This document shows positions 13,172-25,397 of a DNA stretch of 64,000 bases, piece by piece. Below the pieces are notes generated by a model, which was given only the letters and a program-made list of their open reading frames with translations, ran no database searches and was not told where the DNA came from. Numbering within the stretch: position 1 is the stretch's first letter; each line of letters starts with the position of its first letter. Source of the stretch: Typha latifolia (lineage: Eukaryota; Streptophyta; Magnoliopsida; Poales; Typhaceae); NCBI GenBank assembly GCA_019914945.1, contig CM034103.1, positions 16,892,785 through 16,956,784 of the forward strand. Direction: 5' to 3'. Position numbers and translations under genes: made by a program.

Positions 13172-14058
13172 CTATAAATTCCTGCCACCAATTCCTAGCT
13201 TTCCTTTTCGGTGGTCGTGTTTATTGTTATATACTCCATAGTCGTAGTCCTGAACCTCCACCAAGGCCTTTCTGCTAAGGATCTGCATGCAAAACATCAT
13301 GAATAGCAGAATTTTACCGGGGGGGGAGGAACACCTTAGAATGCAGTGCATATAATATGCATGATATATTAGAGTACTATATACATTCGTTATTTCTGTC
13401 AAGAAGAGGATTTCTTGGATAACCTTGTGTCAGGTTCATTGAATAATGTGAACGGAAGGACCAGGACTCATATACGACTTCACTTAACACGACATTACAG
13501 ATTTTCTTTTCCTCAAATAATTTTACCACTCAAAGCCTCACAAAATATATAAACACAAAAAAAGAGAAACAAAACAAGAAAGCTACGGAATTGTTAGTTT
13601 TAGATAGTGAGTTTGTTCTACTAATTCACTAACAAAGTATTGTTACTAGGGGAGTGGAAGCATTAAATATCAACATGCAGCATAAAAGGTGACCAAAGGC
13701 TACACAAAAGTAAGAGAATTCAACCAATCTTTGGTATGATGAGACATGAGGCATTATCTCAAGATCTTTAAGTAACCAACGAATTATAAACATGTACTTA
13801 AAGGGTGTGCTGGCCCTATATAAGTAAGCACAGTGAAGATTTATGATGATAATGTGCACATACCTTCTTCGGTATATATGCAGGTCTATATCCATCCTCA
13901 CCTCTTAGGATCTGCCCTGCACAAATTTGGAGATTGTTGGCTTGTTAGAAAAGAAATAACAGTGGAAGAATACAAATGAAAAGATGTCCCATACATGAAG
14001 ATGTCTCAAAGAGAAGGATTAGGAGAATAATGCCAAGAGCGACTGCAAGCCTTCTCAT
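13172..14058 (-). CDS. PSY-like tyrosine-sulfated peptide precursor
   Basis: Three short exons, 14058-13995, 13916-13864 and 13282-13172 (stop 13174-13172), splice in frame (phase 1, then phase 0) to a 75-residue protein. Residues 1-21 (MRRLAVALGIILLILLFETSS) are a classic signal peptide. The middle exon encodes a basic/acidic spacer ending PAYIPKK. The last exon carries VEVQDYDYGVYNNKHDH followed by a basic Gly-rich tail. Known PSY peptides are secreted, Tyr-sulfated after Asp by TPST, and share DY, then Asn six positions after Tyr, then His-Asp three and four later; DYDYGVYNNKHDH keeps this spacing, with His in place of the usual final Pro. Precursor length matches PSY1 (75 residues by memory). 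ATG 14058 is the first after an in-frame TGA. A broken copy lies at 34286-34338. The family call is inference from motif, spacing and architecture. Confidence 0.72.
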
Positions 14059-16430
14059 GGTTGATGCTATTGCTGCTGGTTCTCTTCAGGAGGCTTGCTG
14101 GTCTTCTGAGAGCTTCGGATCCTTTTATGTTGAGTCATGGCAGCTGAAGCATAGTTGGAGACTTGGGTATGGTCCACAATTCATCATGCCTCTTCAGAAA
14201 TTGCTTAGCCCACTACCATTCATGCACTAACTTCAGTTACTAGAGAAGTCTTACTTGCCTCTTATCCAACCAAAAGCTACTTCATAAGATGATAAAAGCA
14301 AAACGAAAAAAAGAAAAGAAAAAAAGTCTTCTTGCACTGCTCTGATTTACTCAGCACTGTTTCTAGCAAAAAAAAATAAGCTTGAATGAAATGAGAATCG
14401 ATGAATATAATTAGTTTGTTTAGTAGTGATTAGTAGTTTAGTATGTGAAAAGGAATGGCCAAACTCCCAAGGCTTCAAATAATACAAGATTTAAACAATG
14501 GACACTTCCCTCCTATTAATGGTTACTCTCACATAACGAAAGAAGTAACTACATGGAGTAATACTTGAGCAAGTTTATTAGCAGCGGTGGTGTATCCACT
14601 AATTACATGGTAAAAGGAGTTTTGCAAATGCAAAAGGCAGTCTTAAAAAGAATTGGATTTAACAGTGCACCCAATGCCAGTCAAAGGCAACTTACTGGAT
14701 GATGGTTTTGTGCTAGATACTGTTTGATATCTTCTTAGAGCTTCCAATCTAATTCCTTTTTATTCCCATCCATTCGTTTCCTTTTTTCTTTTTTTTAATC
14801 TTTGTTTACTGCTTCCCGGCCGGTGTGCCTGCACGCACTGTTTCTTTCGAAGGGAAATTTGTGGAGCTGACCACTCGCCACCACTGCAGTGTGCAGTGCT
14901 TCTAGAATCAGGACCATTAATATATGGTGGCAACCACCGCAGCAGCACCCGGCCCTCGTGAAGTTGACCTCCTATTTACACTTGCCATGAACAATGTAAG
15001 AAAGGACTTCGGACTGCCTTTGATCAACTGTAGTAGCATTATTAGGTCAGTATACAGCAGCAAGAGAGGAACATGTATGCCATCATGACTCTTTTTTTTT
15101 TTTTTTACCTTCATCTGTTTTAATTACTTCAGCATCACAGAGCTCCTTTTACAACAATGAATGAAACCCAGATTTTGGTAAACGTAGGCAAATCATATTA
15201 GGGCCTAGGAATTAATGATTCCACCCACTTGGCTCTCATAATCCAGAACACCAACTCCGTTGACAAATTATATTGCTGACTGTGTGCAGATATTGAATAG
15301 TCAACTGATATTAAAAAAAAAACAAAGAAAAAAAAAAGGAGCAGAGATATGGAATGTCAAATTCAAAGTTCACATCATTGGTAGTTTTTATCATGCACGG
15401 CAGTACTCCTCGGCCACGCTTAAACGCATGTTGAGACCGAGGAGAAGTACGGATGACGTACGCCGTACAGCATTTCATCTTTGTCAAAGTATAGTTAAAA
15501 CATCTCTCTCTACCATTACATCCTAATACCAGCTTTTAGATGGTGATGATATCCGCAAGGATATTGATCTGCACTTCGGTGCAATACCATAATCTCATGA
15601 TGCATGAAACAAAGTGCAGACTGACAACAACCCCACAAATTTTACCGAGAGAAGAGATCTATAAAGAAGAAAGGGGAGCGGTCGGTCACGTTCACGTTCA
15701 CGTTCTCGTTCACGTATGAGGTGTTTTGAGTGTTTCCCAGACATCAAATCCTACTACCAAACAGTAGCGAGCATTGTTTTTTCCACAAATAGAGACCATC
15801 TATCATCTTCTATCACAAAGGAATCATCGACATATACAACTACAATAAGAATGGAGGATGACACAGAAAGAACAAACCAAAACAAAGCCAAAAAAGAGAG
15901 AGAAAAGATTCTTCGTCTCCGGAGGCATACCTACTTCATGATACTTACTCTACATCACAAGCCCCCACACCCACCCCCACTCACCTCGACCCTAGAGCAA
16001 CTTGTTAGTATGGTCGTCAGCGTAGCAGTCCCCGGCGACAGATTAGTCACCCAGGATTTCAAAACTAAGCCTAGTAATTGGTGATGGTCCTCCAATTTTT
16101 CTTTCCTCCTTTTCAAACCCGAGCGATGGATGATTTAAGCTTTCTAAGGCAGTTTTTAGTCTCCAATTCTAGTAGACAGTTTTAAATTACAATCGCAGTT
16201 GTTAATCTATAAAATTTATCATTTAAAATAATTAAAATTTGAAACTCAGCCAACATGGGACTGTGGAGCTTGATTACGAGATTTCTTTTTTTTTTTTTTA
16301 GAAAAAAAAATTTTCTGTTCTAAATCAGAGGAGAAAATCAGTACCATTGGAATCTTTTATCAAAAATAAAATAAATAGGAATTTATAAATTACACAACTG
16401 AATTTTGTGTTTACAGCAAGAAAAGTCAAA
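14059..16430. other. upstream region of the PSY-like gene; no other gene seen
   Basis: The proximal part (to about 14560) is also conserved in the duplicate at about 34410-34840. The rest is unique to copy 1. A small array of CACGTT-like hexamers lies near 15685-15715. The ORF at 15716-16084 has no recognisable domain. Confidence 0.4.
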
Positions 16431-17779
16431 AACACATTGTGATAAATCACAGAACCGTTCACTGCGCAAGATTTCTTCCTCTTACACTCAGGCTAAACAG
16501 AAGCCGCACAGTGCTATAAGACATAAGCCAAACTACTTTTCCCTTTTCTTTACTGGTAAAGCTGACTAAAAAACTTTTTCTTCGGTTAAACTTACAAGGC
16601 TATCATACATATAGAGAGCAACAATTTCTTCAACGACAGCCACGAGAAGGAAAAAAAAAAAAAAAGCAGCAGCAAAATGCAAGTACTAAGTGCATGACTA
16701 TGCGACAAAGATAATAGATTAACTATGCAGTAGCATGAACCTGAACAGAGATGATTCAACAAGAAGCATTCTTCCTTCTCATTTCAGGTCTGGAAAGTGA
16801 GGTTGCAAACTGAACCATCAAGTTGAAAGGAGATACAAAGACATTCTACCAGATAATAAACAGACTTACTACTTTCACGCTAGTATCACCCAGAACAAAG
16901 AATGGTAAAGTCTCTGATTTTCACATACAAGAGGGGAAAGCTACAATAAAGAGAAGTACGTAACCTAGAAAAAAAAAAATCTCACATATGCGCTTTATTA
17001 TATTTGAATGCTCAACACTCTTGGTAATGCACTTATATTTCATATTCTTGCTTACGACCGTAGAAATGACAACTGAATAAAGCAAAATATAAAACCTGAT
17101 TACATATGGATGATACATAAATGAAAGTGAGATCACGACTCCTATGAAGTAGACGAAGGGGCAGGAGTTGCATAAAGACCACCTTTAAGACCATGGGAGA
17201 CAAGACAAAACCCCAAAATTAAATATCAAAATGAGAATAAAAAAATAATCAGTGCGCCTCAGCAAAGAAATGTAGTTTCCAGATAGGAACTATTAGAGGG
17301 CATAGCACTAGAAATGAACATGATTCCGAGTGGGTAGCCGAGTCTTGTGCTGCATTTCAAGTGTCACTCAACTGGGACAGCCAAGGTAATCCTGCCTGAA
17401 GGAACAGGATGGAATCATAGGTCTCCAATACACCGTGTTTAGCGGATCTGACATCAAAACAACAGTACAAAAGCCACAGGTAACTATAAAAGGGAGACCT
17501 CATGCTGTGTATCCTACAATACAGAGGCCTTCCAGCTTTTCTCAGTAATGAAGGTCTTAAAGACCTTCAACTAAGTAAGCAAAGGCAGGCCATTACTGTC
17601 CCGCTTCTTCATAGAGTGAAAGGAAACCAACTTCAAGGTGCTGATGCATGACTTAGCCCACTCAGAATGAACCCTTTGTGCAGAACTGTGATGACCGACA
17701 CATGTATGCAAAGCAATTCCTGACCTGACTTGACACAACTTGGATGCATATGCAGACTCCAAAGGGATAAGAATCATTA
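16431..17779 (-). other. 3' flank of importin beta-1 copy 1
   Basis: No coding sequence recognised. The first few hundred bases past the importin stop are probably 3'-UTR. The whole stretch is recognisably repeated at about 34860-36180 downstream of copy 2, with small indels. Confidence 0.55.
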
Positions 17780-20509
17780 TTAACCAGAAATTGCACGACT
17801 AATGGCTAACTTAGCCCAATCAGCAGACTCTTTAATCAAATGATCATCTGATGATAAGCATTCGTCCAAAAAGTCTTTGCTTGAAACAGATTGATTAATT
17901 AAAGGACCAGCATGACCGCCCAAGGTATCAGCCAAATCTCCAAGGACACCTACCGCAGTCTTCATCACTGCATCATCCCTGTTTGGCATAGTAAAGGGAA
18001 TAAAAGAAGTCAGTAAAAGGAGTAATATTACATTGGTGTCACATCCAAAAAAATGTAAAGAGAATGGAGAAAGAAAAAGGTGTGAGTATATGATTTACAT
18101 GTCCTTCTCATGATAAAGAGTGTCAAGAAACTGAAGGATGTGGGTTGCATATGGCATCAGTAGCTGGGTTTTCGGGGAGCTTTTAAAACCTTGTAATATA
18201 CCAGAGTAAGCTTCCAAAATTCCATTCCTTAACTGATTTGTGTAATCAAGCATTTCATCATCAGCAGTCGCAGCATGTGCAGAGAGTTCTGCTGCACTTT
18301 GAAGCATAGGCATAGCGTAGATCAAATACTTCTCAAAGTTATCTCCTATTGCCAATGCAATATCACCAAAGCACGAAAAAATTGGTGGTTTCACAGATCT
18401 GTGCAACTGATTGCTGGAAAGATCCTTCAGGAGCTGTGTCATGATTCCATCACAGAAGGGCAAAATTTTGTCCTCCAAAGCCCTGCACAAATCTCCAACA
18501 ACTCCTACCGTAACAGCACAAACCTGGTACTCCTCAAAGTTTTGAAGGCCCATTTCCAAATACTGATAAAATCCTGGCATGTACTTCACAAAATTTGGCC
18601 CTAAAACATATGCCAAAGCGCCAATAGCAAGCATAGCCTCTTCATGTACCGTAGCATTTCGGCAAGCAAAAACTCTCAGAAAGAGATCCATTATCTGATC
18701 TGCAAACGGCATGAAAGCATACTTTGATGTCTCGCTTGCTCCCAATTTCTGGATAACGACCTGCAGGCATCCACAAAGAAGCCCCTGCAGCTCGTTCTGC
18801 TTCTCCCTCTCATCAGATGATAGCTTCTGTGCCTCTAGGGTTTGATGAAGTTCCAGCATGATAACTGGCACCAACTGCAATATAATAGAAGCTGTCTCAT
18901 CATTCGAGCACCTCACAACTTCATTTAGAGTTTCATAGGCTGCAGTTCGCAGGCGAGATTCTCCAGCATCTTCCCTGTGGGTAACAGTGAGAAGAGCTTG
19001 AATTATGTCCTGAAAGAAAGGGAACAATGGTGATGTTGAACCAACATCCTCATAACCTTGAGCAAGGAAATAGAGAGCACCACAAGCCTTTTCAGCTACA
19101 TTAGGGACATCTTTCATGCTGTGAAGCAGGACGGTAAGGATCTGCTGACAGTTGTCAGGTGTTATTATAGGCGCCACCATAGTCGAGCCATGAAGAAATT
19201 CAAAGGTTCTTCCGAGAGTCCATGCGGTAGTATCTTTTACATGGTTATTTGGGTCTGTTGTTAAAGCAGTGAGCATAAAGTTCAAGGCAACATTCACAAT
19301 AGGCGTAAGCTTGTCTGGAGATGGACCCTCCAGAACAGAACCGAATGCATATGTTGCCGCCTCTCTTTGCCTCCAATTTGGTTTTGTAATGTTCTCCTCA
19401 ATGAATGGCATCACTAGAGGAACGATGTCATCCCCAACAGTCCGTGCAACAAGACCCAAGCATGTCCCTCCTGCCATTGAAAGATTCCAAGCCCCTTCAT
19501 CCTGATCTTGGTCCTCCTCCTGCTTGAGGAGAGTCTCAAGCAGCATAGGAACTAAAGCAGGAAGAGCCTTCTTAATAAAATAGAAACAAGGGATATCAGA
19601 ATCTGCAGTAAAATCACCTCCATATTCATCTAAAGTATCAATCTCCTCATCACATATTGAACTCCAAAACTCGATAGCCTGAAGAGCAACTGGCTCCTGA
19701 TCTTCCCGCACAGCTTTGGCTGTTATATTGAATATATCCTGCATGTAGGATTCAAGCTTCTCGTAGTAGGCGGATGAGATGGCCACCAAACACTCAAATG
19801 CCGCCTGTCGTATCTTCATCTCAGGCGACAGAGTTGCTTCGCAAACAACTCTCATGATGTAGTCTCTCTCCATATCATTTGAAAAATTAGCCTCTGCAAA
19901 TCCTAACGCATTATATAATGCTTGTGTAGCAGCAAGCCTGACATCAGTGCTTGCCTCGGAAGCATTCATGCCTTGAACTACAGCTGTAAGAATTCTATTT
20001 ACCTGGTCCTGGTCAAGAACTTGCGGAGAGACTTCCTCGCACAAATAACCAAGTGTTTCAAGTGTGGCCTGCTTAACATGAGGCTGGATCTGGTGTATGC
20101 TTGAGAGTAAAGAGCCTATAAGTTCAGGCCACTGCTTGTGCGGCAACTCGATGCCAGCAATCTTGGCAATGGCTTGGGATGCAGTAGACCTAGCATCAGG
20201 AACTGGAGAAGAAAGGGTCTGCAATAAGGATGCTTTGACCTGAGCCTTCACAGTCACATCCAATGACAACCATCTCTGGACAAGTTCATCTTTCCTGTGC
20301 TGCTCCTTAGCAACCAAGGCGTTCTTAAGAACCAAGCCTGCTAATTTGCGACTATCCGCAGGTTTCTCATTGTTCGCCAATTCACCGGAGAGAGAGAGTA
20401 TAAAAGACGGAAAGCTTTGTTCCTGAAACTGCTTAAGACTTTCTTCTGCGTGCTTCCTAACAGTCCCATCCACTGATTGTGCATTCAAGAGAACCTGAGT
20501 GACTTCCAT
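17780..20509 (-). CDS. KPNB1: importin subunit beta-1 (copy 1)
   Basis: Two coding exons, 20509-18099 and 17978-17780, join as GACAT/GGATGATGC (phase 2) to 869 residues, the usual importin beta-1 length. The start MEVTQVLLNAQSVDGTVRKH, the importin-beta N-terminal domain with PADSRKLAGLVLKN, the acidic loop KQEEDQDQDEGAW and HEAT repeats through the rest are clear. Known role: binds importin-alpha/NLS cargo and FG nucleoporins and is released by RanGTP, carrying proteins into the nucleus. The 5' acceptor TTTATCTCAG lies at about 20525, so translation begins in the second exon, with a leader exon ending at 21599. In copy 2 the start is MAMEVTQ; here the first ATG has become ATA (AAGATAGCTATGG), so initiation must use the second Met. 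About 21 residue differences separate the two copies; both frames are intact. Confidence 0.95.
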
Positions 20510-20523
20510 AGCTATCTTATAAT

Positions 20524-21720
20524 TCTGAGATAAAGAAAGGACAGTGAGGTAAGGATAACAACTTTGGTGCAGCTAAGTGCCTAAAAAGTGAAATAACACA
20601 TTATTCTAAGCCTCTTAAGAATCTCAATAGTGGTTGTTTGTTACAGTAATCTGTTATGTAAAGATAAATCATAGTACATTTTTACCCATATAATGGAATC
20701 TCCACAAATCAATGAAGCCAACAAGTAGCCAAGACCAGTGATCATGACTATAATAAAATGCATAGAACTGTTCGTTAGTCATTATCTCACAAAATGAACC
20801 TTGTCCGTTAAGGAACAAGAAAGGCATCATTATGCTGTAAGATTCATAGGATACCTGAGGACATGGATTTAATAGGTCTCTTTCAATCGAACAAAAAGTG
20901 ATGAGGATATTTGTCTTTTTTGACATAATCTGCTGGGTTGGGCAACACTTTAACATTGCCAAAGAAGGAATTTGGAGATGTTAGTGCAAACTTTTGTTAG
21001 ACAGATTATTTATGTAATCAGATTTCCAAATCAACTATTCTATCCGCCCATCAAGCAGATTGAAAAATAAATATTCTCACAGAAGCAAAATCCAATTAAT
21101 GCCACAGAGAAGAGATCCAGCATTAGGAAATTACAAAATTTCACTTTAAGGAGAAGAAGTAACAGAGATCAATGTCGTAATTCTAATTATACCTCTGCTG
21201 AAAATTGGGGATAATGGAAAGAAGAAAATTTGACCCAACAAAAAACGTCGACTTGAAGGGAGTCATCCGTGAGTCCATGACCATCTCCAAATCCAAAAGC
21301 CTTAGAACTGGTTGAAAGCATCAAATACAGATGACCCATGATCTCGAGCCATTAAATCGGCCACAAATAATCCAAATAGCTAATCCGACTAGTACCTATG
21401 TTCCAAAACCCCTCCAGAAAAAAAATAATTAAAATAGTCAATTTACTGATTGAAAAACTCCTAGAGATAGAGCATTAATCCGCTAAAACATTCGTGGCCC
21501 CAGTGAGAGAAGGCGGCTAAATTCCTCGAAGCTAGACCAAATTGAGGGGCAAAAAAAAAAAGAAAAAGAAAAAAGAGGGAGCTTTAAGGATCGCTTACAT
21601 GTATTTGTTAACGATCTGGGCGACTGAGCGGTTTCCGGAGCCGATGGACGGTCGGGGAGGGTGCTGGCCGGCTAGCCAGCAGCAAGAGTGTGGAGGAACC
21701 CTAGGAGTGAAAAAAAAAAA
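20524..21720 (-). other. 5'-UTR intron and leader exon of importin beta-1 copy 1
   Basis: On the minus strand a donor AT/GTAAGC at 21598-21597 and an acceptor ATCTCAG at about 20525 bound a leader intron of about 1.07 kb. Both sites are preserved in copy 2 (donor after 40049). Purine/pyrimidine-rich tracts (21550-21575, 21710-21728) lie in or near the leader exon. Confidence 0.6.
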
Positions 21721-23161
21721 AAAAAAAACAAAGACAGGGGAGGAAGAGAAAGGGAAATAAAAATTTAAAAAGAAAAAGAAAAAAGAAACTCGGAAGAATA
21801 CGGTGGACGCGGCAGTACACCAATAGTGGAGCCCGAAATGGTATTTTACGATATGCGGATGCGTATCGTATCATTTACACTATTTTTTTAATATAAAAAA
21901 TAAAATTTTGTCATTTTATTATAAAAATATATATTTAATATATAAAAAATAAACGTATTTCAAGTACCCAATTTTACTATTATTAAAATTTAAGAATTTA
22001 AAAAATAAATAAATAAAAGAAGAAGAAGAAGAAGAAGAAGAAGAAGAAGAGGAGGAGGAGGATAACATCCGCTCTGCTGTGGGTGCCAAAACGGTACTAT
22101 AAGTTCATTATTATGATAATAAGGAGAAATGTTAATATCGTCCTTGACTAGAATATCTAGAGTTTGTGCGAACTAGTTTGGTCAATTTGGTGAAAAGTAG
22201 TACTACTTTTTGGTAAATAGCGTTGAGGCTCTAGTAGTAGTAGTAGTAGGAGATTTTATTTAGGTAGTCCAATATTAAACCCATTGGACTTAAAAGAGTG
22301 AGTAATGTGTCGTCATATCCGATTTTGTAACTGTAAGCAGCCGAACCCATGCATGTGACTTCTTCATCATTTATTTATACGACGATGGGATGGATTCTCA
22401 TCGTTTTCATGATTTACAGGGAATTTAATGCCCAATTTAATTATTTAGTTATTATATATATATATATATATATCTTTGCATGTACAACAATATTAACACA
22501 AGGGTTAATAAAACATAAAAAGAAAAAAAATACATAGAAGAGAAGAACAAAGGTTTCCATCGCTATCCTCCTCTTCTTTCGATTCCCTAGGAGAGCTGGA
22601 GGGTTAAGAACTGAGCTCGTCGGCAGGACAGAGCTGGTAGAAGTTGACCCATTACGCTCGGCCTAGCCAGCCTGTTCTTTAACGGGCTGACGAATGGTGG
22701 TAACATTTGTCGGCCCGGTAACACGTTAGACTATTCTAACATGGCCAGCCGGAACCATGATCACCTCTAAATACAAGTGATATAATTGTAACTCAACATT
22801 CTTTCTAAATTAAATCACAATAACATCCTGGACGATCCATGATACATTTTGTAACAACAATGTGGAAACGTCACAAAACAAGAGCACGCAGTTTTTGCCA
22901 GCCAGTAAACAATGACAAAATATATTCGACTCAGAAATGACAACGATGTCATATCCAACAGCATAGGTATGCACAACGTTTACCAAATAATATATAATTA
23001 CTTGTTCATTTGGCATTAAACCAAGTATAGTGACAATGATGGCTAATAAATTTTGACGGTGCATCAGGATATCGCCCTAGCCCTCTTCTTCTCGCATCCA
23101 CAAGATCGGCATCATAGTACATGTGTGTGTGTGTGTGTGTGTGTGTGAGGGAGGGGGCCGG

Positions 23162-23206
<45 letters not shown>

Positions 23207-23253
23207 AGAAGAAGAAGAAACGAACTCCATGTGTATACATCCATCATCCTCCT
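21721..23253. other. intergenic with microsatellites and end of the duplication
   Basis: No gene seen. Contains (GAA)n at about 22018-22050, (AT)n at about 22454-22473, (GT)n at 23123-23147 and (GA)n at 23167-23201. Similarity to the second copy persists to about 22400 (matching about 40770) and then stops, marking the right edge of the segmental duplication. Confidence 0.55.
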
Positions 23254-23583
23254 CTATCGGTGAGCAGTGACAAGGGTCTGGATGAATCGCAAACCGTCGA
23301 ATCTTGGTGCGAACCGATCCGCCTGAGAAGACTGCCGTTGCTTATTTTTGGGTTCAGCGGTCCCTCCCTCCTAAAAACAAAGTTAAAAGAAAGAAGAGAG
23401 AAATGAATACAAGTCAAAAGAAAGAAGTTTGTTTCTCAAAAATAGGATTCAATATACAAGAGTAACTTGTACCTGGACGTGGTGTTGTGTCTGGTGATTT
23501 GGGTCTGCGAGCACGGTGGTATAAGAAGCGGCAGCAGTAACCGCAGACGCCGCCGCAGCCACGGCCGCTCCACCACTTCTCAT
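23254..23583 (-). CDS. small conserved plant protein, C-terminal FDGLRF motif
   Basis: Exons 23583-23473 and 23370-23254 join in phase 0 to 75 residues: MRSGGAAVAAAASAVTAAAS opening, an Ala/His/Gln-rich middle, and the C-terminus DRFAPRFDGLRFIQTLVTAH. From memory this RFDGLRFIETLVTAHR ending defines a family of small plant proteins without assigned function (Arabidopsis At1g15010/At2g01300 type). No signal peptide or membrane segment is convincing. Upstream in-frame Met at 23691 would add 36 residues; the internal Met is preferred because it gives the usual compact size. Function unknown. Confidence 0.75.
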
Positions 23584-24480
23584 CTCTCTCTGTTTAATTT
23601 TCCTCTTGGTGGCGTAAAGAATACTATTAATTAAATCCCTATGCAATGAGTTGCATGTAGAGGGTAGATTAAAGATCGAGGGGGTCTGCAAAGCGGCGTT
23701 GAATTCGAATTCACGTTGAGCTAGCTACTAAGCTACATCCTACAGGGTGGCCTCCCTTCTAGAAATGAAAGCATTACATATGTACATTGATGAACATGGC
23801 AAAGGCCAAAGGGCACCTGTTTGATCCTTTTCATGTACAATTCACTACAACTACATGGCACCACGACATGTGTACGGGTGCCCAACTGCCACGCTGACTG
23901 GGAGATCATCTCATGCCAGGTTGTGGCGGAAACCACGAGTGGAGGGACATCTGTGGCGGAGAAATAGAGGTATATGCATCACTCCACGCAGATCCAGTTG
24001 TTAACACGTAACAACAGATAATGAAATGAGCTGGAACCCTTCTATTCGTTTTATTTATTATTTCCAGATTCCGTGTCTATCCATGTTTCAATTTTTAAAG
24101 GGGTCGGCTCTCGGGCCCAAAAGTGTGGCCCAACATGAAGCACGCAGGCCGTAAAATTCGGTCTCATTTTTCCATCTATGTGTGGACAAATAGGATCGAT
24201 TCGTTTGTTAATGCTTGCAGTCTAATCATTTCTTTTTTAACTTTTTAATCTTAAAAAATATAATATCAAGAAGAGATCGAGTTAAGTTCTCAATCTAAAT
24301 GTTAGAAAATAGAGAAAAAGAAAAATATACGTAGACTAAAATCTCATATCTTATATTACAGCCAGTTTATCTTCTTATATGTCAAATGTATATATTAAGT
24401 TTGACACAAGAGTATAGTTTCATCGGCGGGATGGGTACGAGCACACCAACACCTTGGATCGCTAAATGAGTCAGGACACC
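23584..24480. other. intergenic, no gene seen
   Basis: Spacer between the divergent small-protein and LEA genes. The ORF at 23733-23936 on the minus strand has no family features. The last part merges into the LEA promoter. Confidence 0.45.
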
Positions 24481-24487
24481 CGTCACG

Positions 24488-24560
24488 TACGTGTCAACCA
24501 AACACAAGGAGCCTGTGGACACGCGTCAACTGTTCCGGTCACAGCTGAAGTCTATAAAAA
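24488..24560 (+). promoter_or_regulatory. ABA-type promoter of the LEA gene: ABRE, CE3-like element, TATA box
   Basis: TACGTGTC at 24488-24495 is an ABRE core. GGACACGCGT at 24517-24526 is the reverse complement of ACGCGTGTCC, ten of twelve bases of the CE3 coupling element known from barley HVA1. TATAAAAA lies at 24553-24560. The order and spacing resemble an ABA response complex, which would fit a group-3 LEA gene. The match is from sequence; activity is inferred. Confidence 0.65.
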
Positions 24561-24635
24561 GAGCCTACTCCGGTTCGTTCTTCTGGCATTGCACTGAAGT
24601 TGACTGAGGAGCTTAGAAAAGAAGAAGTTAAAAGC

Positions 24636-24648
24636 GAGCGAGCGAGCG

Positions 24649-24706
<58 letters not shown>
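24636..24706. repeat. (GAGC)n(GA)n tract in LEA leader
   Basis: GAGC-type units run into a long GA dinucleotide tract ending about 17 bases before the start codon, so it is probably transcribed in the 5'-UTR. GA tracts of this kind are potential BBR/BPC (GAGA) binding sites. Confidence 0.85.
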
Positions 24707-24709
<3 letters not shown>

Positions 24710-24722
24710 AAAAGGAGAAGAG

Positions 24723-25397
24723 ATGGCGTCCCACGATCAGGCTAGGTACGAGGCGGGCGAGACCAAAGGGCGAGCTGAGGTCACTCTCATTTTCCCTTAA
24801 TTTGTCTTGGTTTCTTATTGACTCTTAATCTATTACCGTACGTGCGTGCATTTATTGTAGTATATAATCGATGGTGTAATGTATATATTGATAATGCAGG
24901 AGAAGACAGGCCAGATGATGGGGAAAGGGAGAGAGGCAGTTGATGCCACCAAGCAAAAGGCCTCGGAGACAAGCCAAGCCGCAAAGGATCGAGCTCAGGA
25001 AGGGAAGGAGAGGACCGGGAGCTTCCTCGGTGAGAAAACGGAGGCTGCCAAGGACAAGGCCTCCCAGGCCACGCAGTCTACCAAAGAAACAGCTCAAGCC
25101 GAAAAAGAGAAGACCGGCAGCGTCTTGCAGCAAGTGAGTCTAATTCTTTTCTTTTTCTTTTTCTTTTCATGCATGCATGATGGTGATGGATCGATCGATT
25201 TTATATTTCTTTTTTCTTGCATGTCTTTGCATGCTTTTATTTTGTATCCTTGGGAGCAAATTGTTTACTTACTGAAATGTTGATGTACGTTATAGGCTAG
25301 CGAGCACGTGAAGAGTGCAGCGCAAGGAGCAAAGGAAGCTGTTAAGAGCACTTTTGGAATGGGGGAAAACAAGGATACTGGCTATGGAAGGGACTAG
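24723..25397 (+). CDS. group-3 late embryogenesis abundant protein (LEA_4 type)
   Basis: Exons 24723-24779, 24900-25133 and 25296-25397, all phase 0, give 130 residues. The protein is highly hydrophilic, Lys/Ala/Glu/Gln/Thr-rich, with no Trp and one short aromatic C-terminus. Eleven-residue-type repeats are visible, e.g. AAKDRAQEGKE, AAKDKASQATQ and TKETAQAEKEK, as in group-3 LEA proteins, which are disordered when hydrated and fold to helices on drying, protecting membranes and proteins. The MASHDQARYEAGETKGRAEE opening is typical of the HVA1-like branch. No signal peptide; cytosolic location likely. The promoter carries ABRE and CE3-like sites, and a poly(A) signal AATAAA lies near 25595. 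Shorter than HVA1, so fewer repeats. Confidence 0.9.

Noticed and set aside
15716..16084. 122-codon plus-strand ORF as a gene
   Set aside because: No domain, no homologue recognised, low-complexity Lys/Glu and Pro/His parts, no splice context.
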